Origin: Ailanthus altissimus
Lineage: Eukaryota; Streptophyta; Magnoliopsida; Sapindales; Simaroubaceae
Assembly (NCBI GenBank): GCA_946807835.1
Contig: OX327701.1
Coordinates: forward strand, 10,317,501-10,381,500
Length of the DNA stretch: 64,000 nucleotides
Reading direction: 5' to 3'
The translations under genes were made by a program, and so were the position numbers. The notes under the pieces are model-generated. The model worked only from the letters and a program-made list of their open reading frames with translations. It was not told the origin of the DNA and did no database searches. Shown here piece by piece: positions 50,659 to 61,515 of this stretch. Within the stretch, counting starts at the first letter, position 1; every line of letters starts with the position of its first letter.

Positions 50659-51510
50659 TTTCCACGAACGTAAATGCCAAGTGCTATTCTGTTGCTCCAG
50701 TTTCTTTTGAGATCTTGTGCTATTGCCTAATCCTTGAATGAAATAACAAAAATATAGTGATTGTTGTTGCCCCACCGAGGACCTTGGTCTAAGCCCAACT
50801 CGTTACGAACGAACCCAGTTTCAGTAGGTTTATTCGGAGGCTACAAATTCCGGGATGGATTTGCTTGATTGAAATTTTCAAGTATAGATTTTTAAATGAG
50901 CATGTGAGCCTCCAGTTCTCACATCCCTATTTGGATTTGACTTTCTCTCTGCGTACAAAAAAAAATGTATTATAATTTTTTTTTTTAAATATAAATTTTT
51001 AAATAAAATTTAAAAATAATTATTGATTATTTGATTATTAATTAAAAAATTTATTTAAAATAATAGATTATTTAGTTATATATTATTAAAAGTACTCATT
51101 TATTATTAAATTATTAAAAGAACACTTAATAAAATTTATATTAAAATTTTATATTCTTCAATTTTTTTAAATTAAATAAAATTTATACTTTAATTTTTAA
51201 ATTTTACTAACATATTTTTATAAACAATACAAAAGTGATTTGTACTAAAATTTAATTTGCGATCATTGTGAAATAATGGCAAAATAATTAGAACTCTAAA
51301 TATAAATTTATAAGAATTTAAATAAATTAATACATAACAATCAACGAATTAAATAAATTATTATGTTTAGAATAAAAATTAAAAATAAAATACTAGTACC
51401 TATGATTAAAAAAAAATTATAAAGAGATATGGTAATTGCAAAGATATAGAGATATAGTGGCTTTCAATAAAAGGTTAAAAATATATTAGTTGAATATGGT
51501 TTATTTTATT
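50659..51510 (-). promoter_or_regulatory. 5' flank of the homoserine dehydrogenase gene
   Basis: Upstream region of the gene. Positions 50659-50950 are of mixed composition and probably hold the 5' UTR and core promoter. From 50955 to 51510 it is very AT-rich with A/T runs, and no TATA box can be singled out. It ends where a copia LTR begins, leaving about 850 bp between the start codon and the nearest retrotransposon. Confidence 0.4.
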
Positions 51511-52712
51511 AGAATTTGTTCTTACGCGTCATCTCTATTATGTATGAATATTTATTTTATATTTATATTATTATCATTTCATTAAATCGCTAATTATATT
51601 TAATATATAGTAAATTACTTATAACGTTTCAGACATTATATGATTTAAAGGAATTCGAAACTGGTTTAAAGGAGTTTAAATCAATGCTAAAAATTAGCAA
51701 CGTTGAGAGTTATAAATACTAAGAATTAGCAGTTTATAAAAGTTAGCAGTTTCATTAATTATTTTTTATCATTAATTTAACATTTAATCTTACTAGTAGA
51801 ATAAGTAAGGTAAAAGTAATTATTCAAGTTATTTTAGATAATTAGTTAAATATTATTAAATGGGACCATATACACATAATATGTAATCATCTCATGTTTG
51901 CCAATAAAAATTAAATAATGTGGTAAAACTTCATAGTAAAACACATGAATAAAAAAATAATGCAAAGAACCATTATCATTTGGAATACACAAGTGATATG
52001 GCCGGCCATTTTTGGTGTAGTGGAGAAATTGGTTGAATGTGAACAATAATCTCAACTTAGGTATGTTTAATGGTAGACTATGAAAGGCATTAGTTGTAGG
52101 AACCAAAATTGAATAATTCATTAATTCATAGGATACATCATTTAGCCATTATGAGAGGAAAAGAGTTGAGAGAATTTTTTTTGCTAAGCCTTTTATAAGT
52201 TCTAAACAAAATGTTGTAAAATGACAAATAGAACAAAGACAAAACCATTCTATTTCATCTCATATCTCATAAAAAACAAAGAAAAATAGAATCAAAGTGT
52301 TTGAGAGGTTAACACCTATTGTTAGAAAATTTGTTGTTGTTATTCTAGATTCACAATCCAACCAATTATGTTGTGAAATAGAATTGTACAATAGTACACT
52401 TTAAAGTTAGCTCTCAAGATTTGGAGATTGAAACTCATAAGAAATTGAAAGTCGCCTTCAATTCGAGTAAGTTTTTCTTACTTGTAATTTATTTAATTGA
52501 TAAATATGAACATATATATGATTATGCTAGATTGCGTGTATTATGTATATGATACTTCCACTGCGTATAATAAAATTTAAAATATACTAGCAATGACATA
52601 ATTACAAGGAGTTGCAAATAGTGCTAGAAAATGTCTTTGTACAAGTATGTTCTCAAATTTTATATCTCTGATATATCTTCACTGATGTGAGTCTATTGCT
52701 AAAGACTTTTAT
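51511..52712 (+). mobile_element. Copia LTR, plus, rearranged (left part)
   Basis: LTR start (TTATTAGAATTTGTTCTTACG, a decayed TGTTGGAATTTGTGC) at about 51511, with the CTAATTATATTTAATA and AGACATTATATGATTTAAAGG landmarks. At about 51777 it jumps to the variant-2 3' part (AATAAGTAAGGTAAAAG, matching 25375), and at about 52590 it returns to early-LTR sequence (AGTTGCAAATAGTGCTAG). It continues beyond F4 at 56157. The open frame at 51846-52121 is antisense repeat sequence. Confidence 0.6.
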
Positions 52713-55700
52713 TGATTTGTGCTATAGTAGCTAAGTGTAAATGCACGCTATCGTATCAAGTAATATAGGATTAAGTCTAGATATCGTTTTCACAGGAACT
52801 ATACGATCTAATTCTATCAATCAAGTACTAAAATTATAACTACTCAACTTGTATTCAGAGAAATCTGAAATCTAGCTAATTAACCAAAAACTTAACCTAG
52901 ATAACAAATAACAGAGGGTTAAACTCACAAATTAATAATAATTCAAGGTATAGACTCATCCCCTAATATTTTATTAGATTTATTAATATGATAGTTAATC
53001 CTTTAACACCAATTGATTGGCTTAAACACTAATCTCATCACAAGCCTCTATCGATGGTTAAGTGACTATATTACGTATTCTAACAATCCTTATATGTCTA
53101 TAGTAATCAAATTAGAATGTAATTAATTAAGATCAAGTCTAAATCAAATAATACATGTCATCTAAGTTTATGTCTATTCTAGATGGAACTTATAGTTGTT
53201 ACCCTATGATCATGCATTAAACTATCATGAGCTAAACACATAAATCTATTTGTCAGTTCATCATGGTTCTTCAATCATTTAAAATATTGGCCAAATATAA
53301 CGAAAGTATTAAACACAAGATAGAATGAATTAATTGTATGTATAAAGTTTATAAACTAAGAATTAACAAAATCCAACTATATATTGAAAGTGCGCTATGC
53401 ATTGGGTGAGCGTGTACATTTTTTATTTTTTAATTCACACATCACACGCATAAATACGCAGTGAAAAATAAATAAACATCTTATTACGCTAATGAGATAT
53501 TAGATAACTCACCCTTGAAGTGTGTTTTGCGCAGTTCTGGTCAAAGACTCAGTAAGATCCTTCGATATAAAACAGTAGCTTCCTATTCTCACTGGAATAT
53601 TTTATATTGAAACAACTATTGCTTCCAACATCCTTTCTAATTTACTCACACTTTGCTTACATATATTTACCTTAAACAAATGTAATTATCAATTGAAATG
53701 GACTTTGTTATTTATAGCCAAAGCAACCTTACCTTCGACCAATAATAATCCAATTAATGGATAGCATAATTCAAGCATGACAATGCTTAAATATGCTGCC
53801 ACTTCATGCTATGAATTAATTGTTGTCTAGCAAGTAATTTAGTGGCTAAACAAAAACAAGATAAGTGGCAATATTACTTTGTTAACAAAGTGCCACAACT
53901 TGCTTAGTATATCTTGACCAAATAAAATTATACCACCATTTGCTTTGGCCGAATATATTTTGCCAATATAAAAGAGTAAGTAAACATTTGCTTACTTTAA
54001 ATAAAATATGGCTAGCATAATGTTATCATTTACAATTATTGCTAATTAGCTGAAATAGCATGCCATTTATTTCATGCTTTAATTGTAAACATTTTACAAT
54101 TTATTTCATTTACACTTTATTTAATCTTGCAACATTTGCACATTAAATGTTAAGCCAATAAAATTATGCCATGTGTCATACCATAACAAATTAATTGCAT
54201 AATATATGGCATCTAATAGAAAGGTTAAAGTGGCAAGTCTCAATTGTCGAGATCCCAGGCTTAATACTTAAACTCTATAATCTCTCCGAGAGACCCTAAA
54301 ATAATTTTGATTTTTTAAGAACTTCTCAAATTAAACTATTCAATCCGATGCACTACCTCAGTGTACAACGAGTATACTTTAGATAATGAGATTCCCTATA
54401 TTCATATATGTTTCATCCTATGAAACTCTTTCGTAAGTTTATAAACGATGCCCCAAACTCATTATGGAAATAATAAAACAACGTATTGAACTATACAAGT
54501 TAAGGTTAATACATATTTGTATAATCTCTCTGTCATTTATATCCTGGAAGAGATGAGACATAGATCATCACCATCAAGTCTCTATATGTTAAATAATGAA
54601 CTTATCTCAAGATTTGTATTTCCATAAAAAATATTCACAAACACTTTTGCGATATTGTTTATCCAATGGGAGAATTTTTTCCTAAGTTAATTGCTTATAG
54701 CTATAAGACTTTCTGAAATACAATATTGGAGCATCAAGATATACAAATCACCTATATGAGCTGACGGATCCCATATCTACATACACCAGACTCCATGAGC
54801 ATCGGACCATACCCAATGATCAGACCATGAAAGGTCTCTGGCACGTGTGAATCTTAAGTATAGTAGATCACTCACAAGCCCACCGTGGTGCTCAGGTCAA
54901 GGGATTATAAATACTACTCAACTCGAAAGGACCCTCTATTGACGGCTTAATGGGATATTTATTGGAGGTCCTAATTGAGCCCATTCAGTATCCAGTTCTT
55001 ACTGAATACCCGCATGTCTATACGAGCTTCCACTAAGCTAATGGTTAGCTAAGAACAACTATATGTATCATACAGATATATACATACACTGATCTATATA
55101 AAAGAGATTCATCAACAAACCCACATCGTTGAAAATAGATTAGGAACATAGGGTTTGAGAATATACTTATATAATGATATTTTCTAGCACCCATTGCAAC
55201 CATTTACAACTATTTCATTACTAGCATACCCTCATATGTTTGTCCTATTTCAGATAAGGATCTAACTCCTTATATCTAGCTAACTCTTACAACTTGCTAA
55301 CTCTTAGCATTTATAACTCTAAGTATTGCTAACTCTTAGCCCTGGTTTAAACACTTTTAGACCATATCTGAACTCCTTCAAATCATACAATGTCTAAAAT
55401 GTTATAAGCATCTTACCATATATTTTTAATATTAACTATTTTATTCAAAAAACTTATTGTATAAATATTAAACAATTAATATTCATACAATATTGGAATG
55501 GCACATAAGCACCAGTTCCAACACATATTAGGTTCAATAGTCTAACCCTAAAATAATAAGTTTAGGTCATTGTGAAATAAAGATTTCTAGAGTTTATCAA
55601 GAATGATATCATAAAAATTATAGAAAACTAGAAAGATAAAGAGTTGAAGAGATAAAATTAATTTTCTACAATCTTCAATCTTTTAGTCTTCTTGATCCTC

Positions 55701-56151
55701 CAAAAATTGCTCTTTCTCTCTCTTCGTTCTCTCCTCTTCTTGATTCTCTTAATTTTTTAATTAGGCTTTTTGATCTTCTATTTAAAAATTTATGTCTCAA
55801 ATTAGGGTAAAACATCAAATATAAGTCAGATTATGATACTATTCACGTGCACTGTAACGAGTATTACTCACAGCATTACTGTTCACACAGCACTTTTGGG
55901 TACGAGGCACTGTACATACTATTTTTTTAGCACTAGTACTGTAGCAAAGTACTGTAACTCAATACTATGGTACTGTAGCATTTTTAATGTGTTTACCTTA
56001 TTTTGTTTGGATTGTCATCCCCATTGACTCCAAACTTACAATATAACAATAAAATACATAAAAAAAAATTCAAATAATCTTAATTTAAACAAATAAATAT
56101 TAAGTTTAGAGGATGGAAATATTAGATTTAATTAACCTTTCTCACTTATCA
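52713..56151 (-). mobile_element. F4 LTR (gypsy-type), split by a solo copia LTR
   Basis: Reads TGATAAGTGAGAAAGG ... TATAGCACAAATCA on the minus strand. Target duplication TTTAT (52708-52712) / TATAT (56152-56156), one mismatch. After removing the insert it is about 1.3 kb. It has the shared terminal module (52735-52815) and a cluster of TACTGTAGCA-type words (55845-55985). Confidence 0.75.
53385..55523 (-). mobile_element. Solo copia LTR (variant 3)
   Basis: A complete 2139-bp LTR, minus strand TGTTGGAACTGGTGCTTATG ... GCGCACTTTCA, with target duplication TATAT (53380-53384) / CATAT (55524-55528). Removing it restores the F4 word CCAACTATATTAGGTTC. It is the only complete variant-3 LTR in the window and shows where this variant ends. 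Confidence 0.85.
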
Positions 56152-56156
56152 TATAT

Positions 56157-56886
56157 AGATAAGTGTATGCCTATATCTAAATAGTCCAGATGGTTAATCT
56201 TAGTAGACCTTGAGCTTATTGAAAGCTTTTATAGGTATACGGACATTCAGTGAGGATTGGGTACTGAACAAACTTAATGAAGACCTCTAATAAACATTCC
56301 ATAAAATCGTCAATTGAGGGTCTTCTTAATTTGAGTAGTATTCGTGGTTCTTTGACCTAAGCACTATAGTGGGCTTATGAGTGATCCACCATACTTAGGT
56401 TCTACACATGTCAGAGACCTTTTATAGTCTGACTGTTTGGTGTCATTAGGTATGGTCTGATACTCATGGAGTCTAGTGTGTATAGATATAGGATCCGTCA
56501 ACTTATATAGGTGAGTTATATATCCTGATGCTCCAAGATTGTATTTCAGGAAATCATATGGATACAAGTATAAAACTAGGGAAAAGAGTTTCCCATGGGA
56601 CAAATAATATCGCAAAAAGTATTTGTATATATTATTTATGGAAATACAAATCTGGAGATAAGTTCACGATTGAGCATATAGAGACTTGATAGTGATGATC
56701 TATGTCTCTGCTCTTCTCAGAAATAAATAACAAATGGATTACACGAATACGTATTAACCTCAACTTGTATGGTTTAACGCAACTTTCTGTAATTTCTGTA
56801 ATGTATGTGTAGGGCATCATTTACGGACTTACGAAAAAGTTTAATAAGAAAAACGGGTGCAAACCTAGGGAGTCTCTGTTAGAGTA
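56157..56886 (+). mobile_element. Copia LTR, plus (right part)
   Basis: Continuation of the LTR left of F4: landmarks TTTGACCTAAGCACTATAG near 56352, GGTATGGTCTGATACTCATGG near 56450, AGAGACTTGATAGTGATG near 56680, ACCTAGGGAGTCTC near 56865. Cut at 56886 by the next minus-strand LTR. Confidence 0.65.
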
Positions 56887-58255
56887 TGGTTCTAAAGCAT
56901 ATTTCATTGAGTGTGTGTATGCATGTGTGCATTTCCACTATTTATAAATACATACAAGTGTATCTCATACATTATATGCAGAGAGGAAACTAAAAATCTA
57001 ATTTCCTATATAATGAACACGATAAATTTTACATTTCATTACACTAATAAAATTAAATATATATTAATCATATTAATACCAAAATTGAGAATAATTACCT
57101 AGCAAGTCTTTGGAACAGTATAAGCTGGAGTACCGCCTGTAATGAACCCGTTAATAATTTTAAGACTCAACGGAGTGGGCTTGAATAACTAGAATAATAA
57201 CTTTTATTTCTAGCAGTGATTTAACTCTTAAACCTTGAGATTAACTTTTAATCTCTAGTTGAAATCTTAAACTAATGATTATAGCTAAACACTTTAACCA
57301 ATATATATTTGTCTCAAAGTAATAGAAATTATCTTTGTTAATATAACTCTTATATGAACAAAATCAATTTCTTCCATTATTTTTGGTGGCCAGCCAACAT
57401 ATAATAAAAGGAGATGAATCTTTTCTTCAACATTTGAAGAAAGAAAATAAAACAAAACTTTTTCTCTTTTAACTCTTTTTAGTTTAGCCGAACCATAAGA
57501 AGAAGTAGTAAGGTAAAATGAAAATTCAATTCACTTTTATAAGACATTTAAACAATTGGCCGACCAAATATAAGCCATTAAAACTTGTACTCACTTAGTA
57601 TAAAATAATGAAAACAACTTTTGTTCAAATCATTTCCGTCCAAACACTTTAAAGCCAAGCAAAATGATTTGTTTTTATATTACAAATATCTCATTTAAGC
57701 TTGGTCACCAAATCTTGTATTTTACATATAAAATAAACAAAAGCATTTGGTAGAAGAAATGGGTGATGTTCGGCCATTTAAAGTGATAAAACTAAATTAA
57801 TTAATTATTAAATCCTTGATATGAATTTTTCTTTAATTTGGATTTGATTTGAATCACGAACATTAAAATTTGTGAATGTATTTGTACAATAACATTTTTT
57901 AGTACTATTTGTAACTCTTTACAACTACGTCATTATTAATATATCTCTAAGTTTTTGTCCCATTTCAAACAAGACTCTAACTCTTTAGAATTCCCTGACT
58001 CTTAGAACTTACTAACTTTTAGTAGTGCTAACTCTTAGCATTTATAACTCTCAGCGTTGCTAACTTTTGGCCCTGGTCTAAACTCCTTTAGACCAAATTT
58101 GAACTCTTTCAGATCATACAATGTCTGAAATGTTACAAGCATCTTACCATATATTATTAAATATTAATAATTTTATTTGAAATATTTATTGTATAAATAT
58201 TAAACAATTAATAGTCATACAATAATAGAATGGCACGTAACCACCATTTTCAATA
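56887..58255 (-). mobile_element. Copia 3' LTR of element Z
   Basis: A 1369-bp LTR with TGTTAGAGT at the left border and a degraded TGTTG...-type start at 58255 (plus strand ...CCATTTTCAATA), next to the AACTCCCACTTG polypurine tract. Shorter than the other copia LTRs because the middle landmarks are missing (57840-57880 joins distant parts). Confidence 0.65.
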
Positions 58256-59049
58256 AACTCCCACTTGTTTTAGTACCGTTAATGATGATATCTCATATTA
58301 ATAAACTTCAGGTGTTTCTCAAACACCTTAGGAGTTAAGTCTTGAGTAGGTCTGCTACGTTATTTTATTATATCCTGAATACTATTACATCTCCAACAGT
58401 CAAGAACTTTTTAATTATGTAGTATTTAGAGTCCACATGATCAGAGTTCTATGCACCATATATTGTTTTGGCTTAAATAATTATCCCATTATTGTTACAT
58501 TATAGTGGGATAAGATCTACTGAGCTTACAACTATTCTAAGTTCTACAACTAATTTGAATATCCACAAAACTTCTCTTATAGGCTTCTCAAGCTATAATA
58601 TATTCTGCTTTCACGGTAGAATTGGTTGTAGACATCTAAACCGCACTTTCAACTAGCTATGGTACCATTGAGAAGAAATACAAAATGAGATGTAGACTTT
58701 CTATCATTCGAACCAGACTAGAAATCTAAGTCTGTGTATCCTTTCATATGTAAGTAACTTTCTCCATGATACAGAAACTTATCCTTTATACCTTTTAGAT
58801 ATTTTGATATGTTTCACAGTCATTTAATAGACGTTACTTAGATTAGACCGATATTGACTTTTAATACTTATAGTCATCCAGATCCGGCTTGTCGAGGATC
58901 CCTCCTCCTAGAAAAATGAACGCCATGTTTAAAAAATACATTAACTGTCTCACGGTTACTGAAGTTGTGCCATTTTAGGACATATGACACCTCTTCCTAT
59001 GGACAAAGATTGGGATAGTTCTATTAGTTTTCTAACTCTATCTATATAA
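58256..59049 (-). pseudogene. Copia element Z, RNase H and RT remnant
   Basis: Starts with the polypurine tract. RNase H wording follows (TTAGAGTCCACATGATCAG near 58425, TGATATTCTGCTTTC-like near 58595, GTAGACTTTCTATCATTCG near 58690), then the RT 3' part. Interrupted at 59050 by the LTR of element Y; the remainder lies beyond the window. Many stops. Confidence 0.7.
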
Positions 59050-61515
59050 TGTTGTAAGTGATTTTAAACATAAGGTGCATGTATGTAGGTTTGTGTCTAT
59101 CATTCAAAATAGCATATGTATCACATACATATAAGCGCAGCGGATGAGCGAAAAACAAAATTACTCATGATAAACACTATTAAACTTTTAGATGTTATCA
59201 CATAAATGTAAAATTCATCAAGATTGAGAAATAATACCTTATCAAGCCTTTGGTATTTGGTTGAACCGGAGTACCCGCCTTGAAGCAACTCGTTCACAAT
59301 TCTAGTTCCTCAACTTGGTGGGCTTGGGGAAGTTAGAATAGCAGTTTTTTTAACAAATGATTCAACTCTTGAATCCTTATTTCTACCTTGTAGTATAGGT
59401 GACCAAAATGGAAGAGAAAAATAGAGAGAATATTTTTGCTCTCAACACTTGAGAGAATTTCCTAACACTTAGCCTTTCAAATTCTCTCTACTATTCCCAC
59501 TCATCCCTTGGCCAATTTTCACCTTACAATATTTAATAATATATTGTTCTTTTACTTGTTTATTATTATTTTTATATTTTTTCACTTAATGGCACCCATT
59601 ATTATGGTCATTGTTTGCCATTAGTAATTTACTTATCAATTTTCTTCCATTATCTCATATAATGACATCCATTATAATGGTCAATGTTTACCATTAGTAA
59701 TTTGTTTATCATTGTTTACAATAAACAAAATGAAAACAAATAAAATGGAAAATGACTTGGATGAACTTAGTCAAAATATTGGCCAAAATAAAAAACTCTT
59801 TTTCATTTGCAAGTGACATTTAAGGCCTACCATTTATAAGTGCCACCTATTTACTTTTATTATAACAATTAATTAATAGTAACTAAATGATTTAATTTTA
59901 TTAAATCATGGTAGAATCACATGCCAATTAAAATAAAAAAATAAATTGCTTAACTTCAATTAAATAATAATATCATATAATATTATTATTATTTTATTTA
60001 ATAAATATTTTAATGAATAAAACAATAATATTATTTGTCCAACAAATAAGGGTATTTTGGTAATTTCTAAGTCAAACAATGATTGGCCCACAATATGCCA
60101 TGTGTCAACATTCGATTGGTCAATAACTAATTATTAACTAATCGATATACTTAACTCTTAAGTCTTGACACGTGCATGACCGGAGGGAGATTAAAGTAAA
60201 TTTTTGGTTTGCTAGAATTTTTTGGATCAAACTATTCAATCCGATACGCTGCCCCAGTGCACAACGAATACACTTTATATTGCGAGACTTTCTAGGTCTA
60301 CTCCCGATTTGTCAAACAGAACTATTTTGCAAGTCCGAGATCAATGCCCCAAGCACACGTCACGGATATTATAAATCAGTGCAGTAGACCATACAAGTTC
60401 AAGTCATAGCACATACGTATAATTCTTCTACCAATTATATCCTGGAAAAGCAGAGATATAGATCACTACCATTAAATCCCTATATGCTTATCCGTGAACT
60501 TATCTCCAGACACGTATCTTAATAAATAATATATGCAAACACTTTTACAATATTGTTTAACCTTATAGGAAACTCTTTTCCTGGGTTTGTTACTTATGGC
60601 CATAAGACCTTCTAAGATACAGTCTTTGAGCATCCGGATATATAACTCATCCATGTGAGCATATCTGTACACACCAGACTCTATAAGCATCGGACTATAC
60701 CCAACAGCACCTAGCGGTTACACTAAGAAAGGTCTGTGACATGCGTGGAACCAAAGTATGATGGATCACTTACAAGACTACCGTGGTACTCAGGTCAAAT
60801 GACCATATATACTACTCAACTCAATGGGACCTTACATTAACGACTTCATGGGATGTCTAGTCTATTCGGTGTTTAGTTTGTTCAGTGTTTAGTCCTCACT
60901 GAACACCTGTATACTATACGAACTTCCAGTAAGCCTATAATTAGCTAAGAACAACCATTTAAATCATCGTTGAGTCTGTTCAGTGTTTAGTCATCACTGA
61001 ACACCTGTATACTATACGAACTTCCAGTAAGCCTATGGTTAGCTGAGAATAACCATCTAGATCATCTAGGTATAGTATACACTAGTCTATTTAAAAGGAT
61101 TCCACCGTCAAACCTGCTTCGGTGAATTAAGACCATGAACATATAATTTTAGAATAGACTTACATAATAACATTTCTTAGCACCTATTACAACTCTTGAA
61201 ACTATGTTATTACTAATATATTCTTAGGTCTTTGTACCATCACAGACAAGATTGTAACTCTTAGCCTTCACTGATCAATATAACATGCTAGCTTTTTAGC
61301 ATTTATAGTTTTTAGTGATGCTAACTCTTGGCATTGATCTAAACTTCTTTAGACCAAATCTAAATTCCTTCAGATCATATAATGTCTATAGCATTACAAG
61401 CATTGAACCATTTAATAATAGTAATTAGCGATTTAATAAATAATGTATTGTATAAATATTATAAAATAAAATATTCATACAACAATGGGATGGCACGTGA
61501 GCACAAATCCCAACA
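59050..61515 (-). mobile_element. Copia 3' LTR of element Y
   Basis: A complete 2466-bp LTR, minus strand TGTTGGGATTTGTGCTCACG ... CACTTACAACA, adjoining the polypurine tract at 61516-61528. Landmarks from start to end are all present, including CACGTG near the start, GCACTGGGGCAGCG near 60250 and GCCATGTGTC near 60100. A 98-bp segment is duplicated in tandem at 60879-61074. It has fewer visible decay changes than other copies. Confidence 0.85.
60879..61074. repeat. 98-bp tandem duplication in the element Y LTR
   Basis: TTCAGTGTTTAGTC starts at 60881 and 60979. Both copies continue through ACTGAACACCTGTATACTAT and CTTCCAGTAAGCCTAT with a few differences. Other copies of this LTR have a single unit. 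Confidence 0.85.
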
